Assembly: GCF_001425625.1 (NCBI RefSeq) | Contig: NZ_LMCP01000025.1 | Coordinates: 1 to 47,683 of the forward strand | Direction: 5' to 3' | Length of the DNA: 47,683 nucleotides | Source of the DNA: Mesorhizobium sp. Root102 | GTDB taxonomy: Bacteria; Pseudomonadota; Alphaproteobacteria; Rhizobiales; Rhizobiaceae | In this document: piece by piece, positions 1 to 9,019 of the stretch | Layout: each line of letters begins with the position of its first letter | Position numbering within the stretch: the first letter of the stretch is position 1 | Translations under genes and position numbers: made by a program | The notes under the pieces: model-generated | Told to the model about the DNA's origin: nothing | Databases searched by the model: none | The model's input: the letters and a program-made list of their open reading frames with translations, nothing else

Positions 1-96
1 ATCGTCTCGGCCCAGCCGTCATCTACAAGCGATTCGTGAGTCATCGCAGTGTAGAATCACAACCGATTCCCCACTGCAACACCTATCTTAGCGCAT

Positions 97-549
97 ATGG
101 GCCATTGGGAGGGTGATCTGCTCACCGGGGCGAACGACACGCACATCGCCACCCTCGTCGAGCGACACAGCCGGTTCACGATGCTTGTAAAGGTAGCGAG
201 GAGGGACTCGGCCACCGTCGTGGCGGCCCTCGCCCAGACGATCGGCACATTGCCCGAAGAGTTGCGGCGCTCGCTAACGTGGGACCAGGGCAAGGAGATG
301 GCTCGGCACAAAAGCTTCACCGTTGCAACCGATCTACAGGTCTACTTCTGCGATCCGCGAAGTCCCTGGCAGCGCGGCAGCAACGAAAATACCAACGGTC
401 TGCTCAGGCAGTACTTCCCGAGAGAAACCAACCTCTCCCATGTCTCGCAGGCCCAACTCAACGCTGTCGCCCTGCGGCTCAATCAGCGACCCCGAAAAAC
501 CCTGGACTTCGAAACGCCGGCCGATAGGCTACAGAAGGTGTTGCGATGA
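97..549 (+). pseudogene. IS30-family transposase, C-terminal fragment
   Basis: This is the catalytic half of an IS30-type DDE transposase, which would cut and join IS ends. GHWEGDLL supplies the first Asp, LTWDQGKEMARH the second, and QRGSNENTNGLLRQYFP the Glu region, followed by the usual RPRKTLDFETPADRL tail. The N-terminal helix-turn-helix half is missing: the same frame upstream is closed by a stop at 37-39, and bases 1-96 do not read as IS30 in any frame. It is therefore 5'-truncated and probably inactive. A further, unrelated IS30 piece lies in opposite orientation at the right end of the window. Confidence 0.85.
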
Positions 550-652
550 CCGGTTGAACCCACCCGGCCAATGAGGACAATGCCGGATGAGCGCGATTTC
601 TTGCAAATCGGTGAAATCTGGATAATATGGAGACTGATCAAGGAGTCCAGCC

Positions 653-913
653 ATGCGCCAGTTCACGACGGGGGATCTCAACAAGCAGGTCGGCGACGTC
701 ACCGATGTTGCCAGCCGCGAACCCGTTATTCTCACCAAGCACCGGAAACCCCGGTTCGTGTTGATGAGTTACGAGCACTACGAACGCATGCGCATCGGCG
801 GCGATCCCCGCCGCGCATATCATGTCTCCGAGATGCCGGAGGACCACACGAAACTCTTCGCCGCCGAGATCGACCGATTGGCGCGCGGGGAAGGATACGA
901 TGATGAGCGGTAG
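653..913 (+). CDS. Phd/YefM-family antitoxin
   Basis: An 86-residue protein with the Phd/YefM layout: an N-terminal DNA-binding fold (FTTGDLNKQVGDVTDVASRE, then PVILTKHRKPRFVLMSYEHY) and an acidic C-terminal tail that would wrap the toxin. The family represses its own operon and neutralises the partner toxin. The start has a clear Shine-Dalgarno sequence (AAGGAG, 641-646). Its last 14 bases overlap the next ORF, a layout typical of toxin-antitoxin operons. The family is clear; the target of the system is inferred. Confidence 0.85.
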   Translation: MRQFTTGDLNKQVGDVTDVASREPVILTKHRKPRFVLMSYEHYERMRIGGDPRRAYHVSEMPEDHTKLFAAEIDRLARGEGYDDER

Positions 914-1322
914 ATTTCTGCCTGGGCAGGTGATCTCTTACCCGTATCTTTGGGCGTGGCAACACGAGCGCGGCGAAACGGAAGGCCGCAAGAGCCGGCC
1001 GACCTGCGTGGTCATCGCTGTCGGCGGCGCAAGAGATGGCCTGACCCATCTCGCGCTCCTGGCGATAACCACCCAGCCACCGACCAGCGATCGGGTCGGC
1101 TTGGAAGTCTCCGCTATCGAGTGCCGCCGCGCCGGTCTGACCGATCTCAAACGCTGCTGGATCGTGGTTGACGAATACAACTACGATATTGCCGAACGCT
1201 CCCGGTACATCGAATCCGACGGTAAGCCCCTCGGCCGTTTCAGCAAGGCATTCATGATGAAGATCGCAGGCGCCTTTATCGAAGCGCGCAGCGAAGGCCG
1301 CCGCGTCAGCCGTCTGGATTGA
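900..1322 (+). CDS. PemK/MazF-like toxin of the Phd-linked pair
   Basis: A 140-residue protein starting at the ATGATG that overlaps the antitoxin end; the earlier in-frame ATG at 822 would lie deep inside the antitoxin gene. The opening FLPGQVISYPYLWAWQ, then EGRKSRPTCVVIAV and LALLAITTQPP, resembles the PemK-like branch of MazF-type endoribonucleases: a G-x-V strand, then an R-P-x-V-V strand, then a strand ending in T/Q. Members cleave mRNA and are held inactive by the antitoxin. The family match is from motif layout only. Coupled translation with 653-913 supports a toxin role. Confidence 0.62.
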   Translation: MMSGRFLPGQVISYPYLWAWQHERGETEGRKSRPTCVVIAVGGARDGLTHLALLAITTQPPTSDRVGLEVSAIECRRAGLTDLKRCWIVVDEYNYDIAERSRYIESDGKPLGRFSKAFMMKIAGAFIEARSEGRRVSRLD

Positions 1323-1932
1323 CGTTTTCTATCCTCGGAACGCAGCATGTCTCGGCTCGGATTAGGTCCGCCGCTTCCGCATTCCTGCACTACCCCGGTC
1401 GCATGAACAGGAATGGCTTCGTCAGGAGGCAGGATCATGGTCGCGCCCCGACAAAAGCATCGCGGTTGACGAGATACTGACCATCGAGACGGGCGATGTA
1501 CATCGCCACCGGCGCTTCACGGCAAAGGCACAAGGGCCACTGCCTGCTCTCATAGCCCTGCTTGAGCACGGCTTGAAGCTCCGGCGCCGTCCCCCCAATG
1601 TCCGGTCCTCAGTCCTGAACTGGCGCATCCGGCTCGATCCGGCTCATTCGATTGAATTGATGCAGGCCAACAATAGGCGGCTGCGAACGCGGGATAGATC
1701 AAAAGCCGGCCCGGCAGCTACGGCATACTGCCTCGTGTGAGGCGACCCGATCGCCACGACCAAAGCCGACCGGCCAGGTCGCCAAAAGCGAAAGACGCGA
1801 ACCCTTGGCGGAGAGGGGCGGGTGGCGGCTCGGCTGGAGAGGAAGAGGGAAGCCGGGACGGGTTGGTCTGGCCAGGTTGAGAGAGCGCCCGGTGCAGGCC
1901 GACCCTTTCGCTGCTCTCGACAGGACCTTCTC
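1323..1932. other. Gene-free stretch with purine-rich leader
   Basis: No gene here is convincing. A plus frame is open from 1366 to 1740 but has no good start or recognisable family. The last part, from about 1800, is a purine-rich leader before the giant helicase gene. It contains GGAGAGGGGCGGG at 1810-1822, which recurs upstream of the gene at 11087. The promoter of the helicase operon probably lies in this stretch, but I could not assign -35/-10 boxes. Confidence 0.4.
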
Positions 1933-4900
1933 ATGAACGCGATCCCCGCACGAGCCACCGGCATTCCGGCTGCCTCCCTCGATCCGATCGTCTCCGACCG
2001 GACCCGCCGCGCCACCCGAATTCTGCAGGCCGCCAACCAGATCCTGCCCTTCCTCGAACGGGGTCAGCCAATCGGCGCGAGCGATCTTCGTCCAATCATG
2101 ACCCATGCCTTCGACGGCAGCGATGCGGAGGGATTCTGGGTCTGGAAGGACGCCTACGAAGCCTGCGAGGCGGCACAGGTTCTTTTCCTGCGCAAGTTCG
2201 GACCGGCAATTCTCGCCCGCTCGCAGACACCCGCCGGTGCGCTCGCCATGCTGACGAAGGTCGCGCATCTCGTGCCGACCCATACGCGCCGATCGGATGA
2301 ATCGCAGGCGCTCCAGCAGCTGTCGACACCGATGCCGCTGGCCTATGTCGTCTCTCGCGCCGCCGGCATGATCGCCGGGGACACCGTGCTCGAACCATCC
2401 GCGGGCACCGGCCTTCTCGCCATCTTCGCGGAGATCGCACAGGCGCGGCTGATGCTGAACGACTACGCGCCCGTCCGGCAGGCCTTGCTGACGCAGCTCT
2501 TCCCGAACGCCCGGACCACGCGGCACGATGCTGCCCATATCGACGATTACCTGGAACGATCCGCCAGCCCGACCGTCGTCATCATGAACCCGCCATTCTC
2601 GGTCGGCCCCCATGTCGAGGGCAGGGTTTCGGACGCGGCCTGGCGTCACCTCGCTTCCGCCTTCGCGCGACTGGCGCCCGGCGGACGCCTGGTCGCGATC
2701 ACCGGCTCGAGCCTTGCCCCCGACAATCCGAAATGGCGCGACGCCTTCGTCCGGTTGCAGGAGCGCGGTCAGGTCCTGTTCTCGGCGGCGATCGACGGCA
2801 GCGTCTATGCACGGCACGGCACCAACGTCGAGACGCGGCTCACGGTCCTAGACAAGATTGCGGCGCCGGATCCCGCCCGGCTGATCGCCTCGCGTAGCAC
2901 AGCCCCAGACCTGCGGACGCTCCTCGACTGGCCCACTATCCTGCCGCCGCGCTCGCCGTCGACATCCCCGGACTCCACCGGCGCGCTCTCCAACGGGATA
3001 CTGCGGGCCGTGGCGGCCAAGATGGCGGCACGCAGGAGCACTGACACGCTGCGGCCCGCCGCAGTGACGACCGCGCCAGCACGGCCAGGGGTATCCAAGC
3101 ACCGCCCCCATGCAGCGCCCGTGCCCGTGTCGCCGCCATCGCTGTCGATCGTCGAAATCGCCTATGAGATCCGTGAAGCCAACGACGATACGCGAGGCAA
3201 TCTGACGGACGGGATCTACGAACCCTATCAGCTTCAGGCGATCAGCATCCCGGGCGCCAAATCCCATCCGGACAAGCTCGTGGAATCGACGGCGATGGCG
3301 TCGGTCGCTCCTCCCAAGCCCAGCTACCGCCCGCATTTGCCCGAGCACGTCATCGCGGATGGCATCCTTTCCGACGCCCAGCTCGAAAGCGTGATCTATG
3401 CGGGCGAAGCCCACGCCGGCTATCTCGCAGGCTTTTGGACAGTCGATAAATCCTGGGACAATGTCCAGGCGGCCAACGAAGAAACCGCCGGCGCCGTCCG
3501 CTTTCGCCGCGGCTGGTTTCTCGGTGACGGGACAGGTGCCGGCAAGGGCCGGCAGGTCGCCGGCGTCCTGTTGGACAACTGGCTGAAGGGTCGCCGCCGC
3601 CATCTGTGGATTTCAAAATCCGACAAGTTGCTCTGGGATTCCCAGCGAGATTGGTCAGCGCTGGGTCAGGAGAAGCTGCTGGTCACGCCGCTCTCGCGTT
3701 TCCGACAGGGCACGCCGATCCGTCTCGCGGAAGGCATCCTGTTCACCACTTTCGCGACACTTCGTTCCGACGAGCGCGAAGGCAAGCGCTCGCGCGTGCA
3801 GCAGATCGTGGACTGGCTCGGCGAGGATTTCGACGGCGTCATCGTCTTCGACGAAGGCCACGCCATGGCCAACGCCGCCGGCGGCAAGACCGAGCGGGGC
3901 GACAAAGCCGGATCGCAGCAGGGCAGGGCGGGCCTCAGGCTTCAACGCGCCTTGCCCGATGCACGCGTGGTCTATGTCTCGGCGACGGGCGCGACGGACG
4001 TCGAGAACCTCGCCTATGCCGAGCGTCTCGGCCTGTGGGGCGCCGGCGATTTCCCGTTTCCGACACGGTCGGATTTCGTCGCGGCCATCGAGGACGGCGG
4101 CGTCGCGGCAATGGAGGTGCTCGCGCGCGATCTGAAAGCTCTCGGCCTCTATGCCTCACGCTCTCTATCCTATGACGGCGTGGAATACGAGCTCGTTGAG
4201 CACGAACTGACGCCGGAGCAGGTTGCGATCTACGATTCTTACAGCGAGGCCTACCAGGTCATCCACACCAATCTCGAGGCGGCGATGGAAGCGTCCGGCA
4301 TCACCGGGCAGTCGGGCACGCTCAACCGCAATGCCAGGTCGGCAGCGCGGTCGGCTTTCGAATGCTCCAAGCAGCGCTTCTTCAACCACCTTCTCACCGC
4401 GATGAAGACGCCGACCCTGACACGCTCGATCGAGCGCGATCTGACGGAAGGCCACGCCGTCGTCATTCAGATCGTTTCGACCGGGGAAGCCCTCACCGAG
4501 CGTCGCCTCGCCCAGATCCCGACCGAGGAATGGGGCGATATCCAGGTTGATGTGACCCCGAGGGAACTCGTAGCTGACTACCTTATGCATTCGTTCCCGA
4601 CGCAGCTCTTCGAGGAGTTCTCCGACGAGAGCGGCAATATCAGTTCACGGCCGGTCTTCGACGAGGACGGCAACCCCGTCATATGCCGCGAGGCCGTTGC
4701 CCGCCGTGACGTGCTGTTCGAAAAGCTCGGCTCGCTGCCCGCCGTTCCCACCGCGCTTGACCAGATCGTCCAGCATTTCGGGACGGACCAGGTTGCCGAG
4801 ATCACCGGCCGCTCCCGTCGCATTGTCCGTCGCGACACGGGCGGGCGCATCGAGCGGTTCGCGGTCGAGACCCGTCCTGGCTCGGCGGGCCTCGATGACG

Positions 4901-6375
4901 TGAGGGCCTTCATGGACGATGAGAAACGTATTCTCGTCTTCAGCGATGCCGGCGGGACAGGACGCAGCTACCATGCCGAGTTGTCGGTGCGGAACACGCG
5001 CCTGCGCGTCCACTATCTGCTGGAAGCTGGCTGGCGGGCCGACACCGCTATTCAGGGGCTCGGTCGCACCAACCGCACAAATCAGAAGCAACCGCCGCTG
5101 TTTCGGCCGATCACCACCAACGTCAAGGCCGAGCGGCGCTTCCTGTCGACGATCGCACGCCGGCTCGACACTCTCGGCGCGATCACCCGCGGGCAGCGGC
5201 AGACGGGCGGCCAGGGGCTTTTTCGAAGCGAGGACAACCTCGAATCCCGCTTTGCACGCGATGCTCTACGCCAGTTCTACCTGCTGATCCACCAGGGCAA
5301 GGTCGACGGCTGCTCGCTCACCCAGTTCGAAGCCATCACCGGCCTTGCCCTGACCACGCAAGAGGGCGGTCTCAAAGACGAACTTCCGCCGATCACGACT
5401 TTTCTCAACCGCATGCTGGCGTTGACGATCGCCATGCAAAATCTGCTCTTTGACGCCTTTGAACAGCTTCTGGCGGCGCGCGTCGATGGCGCCATCGCCG
5501 CCGGCGTCTACGACAAGGGCCTGGAGACGCTTGAAGCCGACAGCATGACGGTGACCGATCGCCAGGTCGTCTACACCCATCCCGGCAGTGGTGCGCAGTC
5601 GCATCTCCTGACCATCGCACAGCGTATACGCAACAAGCCGCTGTCTCTCTCGGGCGCCCTTGCGATCACCGAGCGCGATCGTCGCGCCACGCTGATGGTC
5701 AATGCCAAATCCGGGCGCGCGGCAGTGATGATACCGACCCGCAGCGTCATGCTGGACGATGGCGCGATCGAACCGCGTGTCGCGCTCATCCGCCCGATGG
5801 ACGAACTGCGCTACGAGGTTCGCCAGCTCGAAGACACCAATTGGGAGGAGGCCGACGCGGCGCTGTTCGCCGCGGCCTGGCAGGCAGAGGTCGCGAAGGT
5901 TCCGCAATTCTCGGACTTGCAGCTGCATATCATCACAGGGCTGCTGCTGCCGATCTGGCGCCTGCTGCCGCAGGACTATTGCCGAGTCTTGCGGCTGCAG
6001 ACCGACGATGGCCAAAGGATCGTCGGCCGCACGGTGGCGCCCGCGCATCTGCCGGCGCTGTGCCGCAACCTCGGGCTTGATCAAGTCCAGACGATCAGTC
6101 CCGAACAGGTGTGGGCCGCGCTCACCAACGGCTCGTCCGTGATCGGTCTTGCTGGCGACATGACGTTGCGGCGCGTGAAAATCATGAACGACTATCGCGT
6201 CGAACTCAACGGCTTCACCGACGGCATGCGCGACTGGCTGAAAGCGATCGGGCTGTTTAGCGAGATGATCCAGTGGAAAACCCGGTTCTTCGTGCCGATG
6301 ACTGGCGAGGCGGTCGCGATCCTCTCCCGGCTGATGGAACGCCATCGCCTGGTCGACATCGCCAGCCGGGTCTGA
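1933..6375 (+). CDS. Methyltransferase-strawberry notch helicase fusion
   Basis: A 1480-residue two-part protein. The N-terminal third is an N6-adenine-type methyltransferase with motif I VLEPSAGTGLL (about residue 153) and catalytic NPPF (about 219). The rest is a strawberry-notch superfamily II helicase: Walker A GDGTGAGKGRQ (about 531), Walker B FDEGHAMAN (about 640), and the helicase-C region ending GLGRTNRTNQ (about 1042). Start 1933 is chosen over the in-frame ATG at 1822 because family-like sequence begins there. This architecture occurs in large phage and conjugative-element proteins such as P1 DarB, which protects incoming DNA from restriction; a similar role here is inference. It is followed after 13 bases by the Toprim gene, so the two are probably co-transcribed. 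Confidence 0.88.
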   Translation: MNAIPARATGIPAASLDPIVSDRTRRATRILQAANQILPFLERGQPIGASDLRPIMTHAFDGSDAEGFWVWKDAYEACEAAQVLFLRKFGPAILARSQTPAGALAMLTKVAHLVPTHTRRSDESQALQQLSTPMPLAYVVSRAAGMIAGDTVLEPSAGTGLLAIFAEIAQARLMLNDYAPVRQALLTQLFPNARTTRHDAAHIDDYLERSASPTVVIMNPPFSVGPHVEGRVSDAAWRHLASAFARLAPGGRLVAITGSSLAPDNPKWRDAFVRLQERGQVLFSAAIDGSVYARHGTNVETRLTVLDKIAAPDPARLIASRSTAPDLRTLLDWPTILPPRSPSTSPDSTGALSNGILRAVAAKMAARRSTDTLRPAAVTTAPARPGVSKHRPHAAPVPVSPPSLSIVEIAYEIREANDDTRGNLTDGIYEPYQLQAISIPGAKSHPDKLVESTAMASVAPPKPSYRPHLPEHVIADGILSDAQLESVIYAGEAHAGYLAGFWTVDKSWDNVQAANEETAGAVRFRRGWFLGDGTGAGKGRQVAGVLLDNWLKGRRRHLWISKSDKLLWDSQRDWSALGQEKLLVTPLSRFRQGTPIRLAEGILFTTFATLRSDEREGKRSRVQQIVDWLGEDFDGVIVFDEGHAMANAAGGKTERGDKAGSQQGRAGLRLQRALPDARVVYVSATGATDVENLAYAERLGLWGAGDFPFPTRSDFVAAIEDGGVAAMEVLARDLKALGLYASRSLSYDGVEYELVEHELTPEQVAIYDSYSEAYQVIHTNLEAAMEASGITGQSGTLNRNARSAARSAFECSKQRFFNHLLTAMKTPTLTRSIERDLTEGHAVVIQIVSTGEALTERRLAQIPTEEWGDIQVDVTPRELVADYLMHSFPTQLFEEFSDESGNISSRPVFDEDGNPVICREAVARRDVLFEKLGSLPAVPTALDQIVQHFGTDQVAEITGRSRRIVRRDTGGRIERFAVETRPGSAGLDDVRAFMDDEKRILVFSDAGGTGRSYHAELSVRNTRLRVHYLLEAGWRADTAIQGLGRTNRTNQKQPPLFRPITTNVKAERRFLSTIARRLDTLGAITRGQRQTGGQGLFRSEDNLESRFARDALRQFYLLIHQGKVDGCSLTQFEAITGLALTTQEGGLKDELPPITTFLNRMLALTIAMQNLLFDAFEQLLAARVDGAIAAGVYDKGLETLEADSMTVTDRQVVYTHPGSGAQSHLLTIAQRIRNKPLSLSGALAITERDRRATLMVNAKSGRAAVMIPTRSVMLDDGAIEPRVALIRPMDELRYEVRQLEDTNWEEADAALFAAAWQAEVAKVPQFSDLQLHIITGLLLPIWRLLPQDYCRVLRLQTDDGQRIVGRTVAPAHLPALCRNLGLDQVQTISPEQVWAALTNGSSVIGLAGDMTLRRVKIMNDYRVELNGFTDGMRDWLKAIGLFSEMIQWKTRFFVPMTGEAVAILSRLMERHRLVDIASRV

Positions 6376-6388
6376 GGGAGGAGCGGTT

Positions 6389-7429
6389 ATGCGCGCCTCC
6401 GCATCCGAACTGGCGGACCGTCTCGCGCAAAGCGCCGAGGCGGTCTGCCGTCATTATCTATCCGCCGGCCGACGCGCGGGCAATTACTGGATCGCCGGCG
6501 ACGTCAGCAACAGCAAGGGGCGCTCTCTCTATGTCCATCTTTCCGGGCCGCGGAGAGGCAGATGGGCAGACGGGGCGACGGCCCAATTCGGCGATCTTCT
6601 CGATCTTGTCCGCGAGACTTGCGGGCTTGTCGACTTCCATGACGTGGCCGACGAGGCGCGGCGCTTCCTTAGATTGCCGGAATCCGAGCCGCTGCGGTCA
6701 GGAGACAGCGTTGGTTCAAGACCGGCTGGCGGCATGTCGTCCGCGAGCGAACGGGCGCGACGCCTGTTCGCGATGAGCAGGCCGCTCCAGGGCACATTGG
6801 CCGAGGCCTATCTGCGCCATCGTGGCATCGTTGCGGCCGCGCGTCACGGCTCGCTGCGCTTCCATCCCTCCTGCTATTACCGGGATCTCACGACGGGCGC
6901 GAAATCGGCATTTCCAGCTTTGATCGCAGCCGTCACCGACGCCGCCGGCATGATCACCGGCGTGCATCGCACCTGGCTTGATCCGCGCGGATCCGGCAAG
7001 GCTCCGGTCGACGATCCGAGACGATCGCTTGGCGGCCTTCTCGGCAACGCGGTGCGCTTCTCGTTCCCCACGATCGGCCCGGTCCCGATCATGGGGGCGG
7101 GCGAAGGCATCGAAACGATGTTGTCCCTCAATGCGGTGATGCCGGCCATGCCGGTGGTCGCGGCGCTGTCGGCCAATCACCTGGCGGCCTTCCGCTTCCC
7201 GGCCGGTTGCCGCCGCCTTTATGTTGCGGCCGATGCCGATGCGGCCGGCCGGCATGGCATCGATCGGCTGAGCCGGCGCGCGCAGGCCGCGGGCGTTCTT
7301 CCGCTCGTGCTGTCGCCGGAACTCGGCGATTTCAACGAGGATCTGCGCCGTCTCGGGCCTGACCGGCTGATGGCGCGGCTTCGCGAACAGCTCATCCCGG
7401 AAGACGCGATGGCCTTCCTCGCGACGTGA
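6389..7429 (+). CDS. Toprim-domain primase-like protein
   Basis: A 346-residue protein of the plasmid/ICE Toprim family. The N-terminal ~100 residues are a small zinc-free primase-like region (NYWIAGDVSNSKGRSLYVHL). The middle has AYLRHRGI and RFHPSCYYRD. The C-terminal Toprim fold is marked by the acidic GAGEGIETMLS (about residue 238) and the metal-binding ADADAAG (about 280). Such proteins are thought to prime replication of transferred single strands or to process DNA. A strong Shine-Dalgarno sequence (GGGAGGAG) lies 13 bases after the helicase stop, indicating one operon. Confidence 0.85.
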   Translation: MRASASELADRLAQSAEAVCRHYLSAGRRAGNYWIAGDVSNSKGRSLYVHLSGPRRGRWADGATAQFGDLLDLVRETCGLVDFHDVADEARRFLRLPESEPLRSGDSVGSRPAGGMSSASERARRLFAMSRPLQGTLAEAYLRHRGIVAAARHGSLRFHPSCYYRDLTTGAKSAFPALIAAVTDAAGMITGVHRTWLDPRGSGKAPVDDPRRSLGGLLGNAVRFSFPTIGPVPIMGAGEGIETMLSLNAVMPAMPVVAALSANHLAAFRFPAGCRRLYVAADADAAGRHGIDRLSRRAQAAGVLPLVLSPELGDFNEDLRRLGPDRLMARLREQLIPEDAMAFLAT

Positions 7430-7432
7430 AGC

Positions 7433-7482
7433 GGGGCCGGGACGCGCAGGCGCATGCTGTTGCCGTGCGCAGCGCCGGCCCC
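7433..7482. terminator. GC-rich hairpin just after the Toprim gene
   Basis: GGGGCCGG (7433-7440) pairs with CCGGCCCC (7475-7482), with an inner GCGCA/TGCGC pair (7450-7454 with 7466-7470). It begins three bases after the Toprim stop codon. There is no U-run, so it may be an RNA-stabilising 3' end or part of the structured segment that follows rather than a classic terminator. Confidence 0.45.
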
Positions 7483-7574
7483 AAGGCTTCTCCCGTTGCC
7501 GGGAAGGGCGCGCGCCCGCGGGCCTGCCGGGAGGCGACCCCTACCACGCGACATCCGGGCCTTCAGCAGCGCCC

Positions 7575-7693
7575 GGCAGGTTTCCTCCCCTGGCCGGCCT
7601 TTTTGTTGGCACATCGGCGCAGCGGAAAGCCGCTGCCCGGCTTCCCGGCCGATGTGCGAGGCCGGCCATTCCTCGCGGGCCAGGAAACCTGCC
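7575..7693. ncRNA. Long multi-stem hairpin in a gene-free gap (candidate structured RNA or ssDNA element)
   Basis: Four nested perfect stems, checked base by base: GGCAGGTTTCCT 7575-7586 with 7682-7693 (12 bp); TGGCCGGCC 7591-7599 with 7660-7668 (9 bp); GCACATCGGC 7609-7618 with 7648-7657 (10 bp); GCAGCGG 7619-7625 with 7630-7636 (7 bp, AAAG loop). They are separated by asymmetric internal loops. This gives 38 pairs in 119 bases. No ORF in the 7430-7874 gap reads as a protein family. The strand of transcription, if any, is unknown. It could be a folded RNA or a single-strand origin used with the neighbouring primase-like protein. Confidence 0.5.
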
Positions 7694-7740
7694 TTGGCGC
7701 CGCCCAGCGCTTCGCTCGGCCGCTTCGCTCCCTTTGGCGA

Positions 7741-7783
7741 CATGATCTGTTCCCAAAACCGGTTCCCGCTTTTGGGGATCATG
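7741..7783. repeat. Rhizobial palindromic intergenic repeat unit
   Basis: CATGATC (7741-7747) pairs with GATCATG (7777-7783), and CCCAAAA (7752-7758) pairs with TTTTGGG (7770-7776), around the core CCGGTTCCCGC. This matches the style of short palindromes scattered between genes in rhizobial genomes. It lies about 90 bases upstream of the DUF2493 gene. Confidence 0.6.
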
Positions 7784-7874
7784 CCGGGAGCTCGCGGTTC
7801 CGGCCCGGAAAGCGCGTGGGAGGGGATCGCCGTCAGGCCGCGAGAGGCGCGGCCCCAACCCGACGGAGACTCCC

Positions 7875-8816
7875 ATGAACCTGACCCTTCCCCTCGACGA
7901 CGGCTACGAGCCGCCCCACGCATCCTCGCCGACCGACCGCTATATCTTCGAGATGCAGCTCTACGGCCATCGCCCCTTCCAGGACGAACCCGATCCGCGG
8001 CCGTTGCCCGAGGAGCCGGCTGTCCAGTCGGCGCTCACAGCCATCTTCGACGCCTTCGCCGAAATGCTCGGCGACACACGGCTGGAGCCCGACCTCGAAG
8101 ACCTGCTCTGGTCGACGGTCAATCTCTTCCATCGCGCCGGCGACCGCATCCAGCGCGATCTGCAGCGCAACGAGGACGCGCAGCGCAACGGGCAACGCGA
8201 GCAGGACGGCTCCGAGGTCAAGTCCGTCGAGCTGGAGCGCCATGTGGCCGAGGGCATCACGCTCCTTGAGCGACGCAACGCCTTTGAGTTCATGCGTGAC
8301 TTAGCGGCCGACCTGTTCGAGGCGCAGACCGGCTCGACCTGGCGTCCGCGCACGGGCTCGAAGGTCAACCACGCCAATCTGACCGCCGCCATGATCGACA
8401 GCCGCGACTTCCTCTCGGCGCGCCGCCGGGCCGAGACCGAGGTGCTGATCCCGGCCGGCACCAAGATCGCCTTCTCCGGTGGCATGGACTTCAACGACCA
8501 CGAACTGATCTGGGATGCGCTCGACCGGGCCCACGCCAAGTTCTCCGATATGGTGCTCCTGCACGGCGGATCGCCCCGGGGTGCCGAGCGCATCGCGGCG
8601 TGCTGGGCCGAAAGCCGCAAGGTGACGCAGATCGCCTTCAAGCCGAACTGGATCCGCCACGCCAAGGCGGCTCCGTTCCGCCGCAACGACGAGATGCTGT
8701 TGGTGATGCCGTCCGGCCTGATCGTCTTCCCCGGTTCCGGCATTACTGCAAACCTGGCCGACAAGGCGCGCCGCTTTGGCATCCCGATCTGGCGTTTCGG
8801 AAGTGACGGCGCGTGA
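7875..8816 (+). CDS. DUF2493 (SLOG-fold) protein
   Basis: A 313-residue protein whose C-terminal ~130 residues form the DUF2493/YspA-like SLOG Rossmann domain: KIAFSGGMDFNDHELIWDAL, then VLLHGGSPRGAERIAACWA (nucleotide-binding G-G-x-x-x-G-A-E), then a final IVFPGSGITANLADKARRFG. The N-terminal ~170 residues are acidic and helical, with no family I can name. SLOG domains bind nucleotides or nucleotide-derived ligands. In rhizobial plasmids and ICEs this protein is regularly next to the Toprim and helicase genes. Shine-Dalgarno GGAG precedes the ATG. Confidence 0.85.
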   Translation: MNLTLPLDDGYEPPHASSPTDRYIFEMQLYGHRPFQDEPDPRPLPEEPAVQSALTAIFDAFAEMLGDTRLEPDLEDLLWSTVNLFHRAGDRIQRDLQRNEDAQRNGQREQDGSEVKSVELERHVAEGITLLERRNAFEFMRDLAADLFEAQTGSTWRPRTGSKVNHANLTAAMIDSRDFLSARRRAETEVLIPAGTKIAFSGGMDFNDHELIWDALDRAHAKFSDMVLLHGGSPRGAERIAACWAESRKVTQIAFKPNWIRHAKAAPFRRNDEMLLVMPSGLIVFPGSGITANLADKARRFGIPIWRFGSDGA

Positions 8817-9019
8817 TAGGCTCTGCCGCAACTGGGCACTATCTCGACAAAGCTTCCGGCGCTCCAATGCCGGGAGCTATGGCTCGTTGCCACGTTTCGA
8901 ATGTCTTGCTCGTCTGCTCCGCCCGCATTCGACGACAGGTCGGGAGGATCCTGTCGTTCGAGCCGATGCTGTCGACACCCATTCGATCCCGCATGGCGGT
9001 CAAATCGTCGCCTGTTGAT

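Noticed and set aside
1366..1740. An open plus frame with a somewhat protein-like composition
   Set aside because: It has no start codon or ribosome site at the front and no recognisable motif; it may be a decayed gene, but this cannot be supported.
1699..2817. A 372-residue leftward open frame
   Set aside because: It runs antisense to the start of the helicase gene, has no family signal, and is explained by high-GC codon bias.
5266..6345. A 359-residue leftward frame opposite the helicase C-terminus
   Set aside because: It is a mirror frame of clearly conserved helicase sequence.
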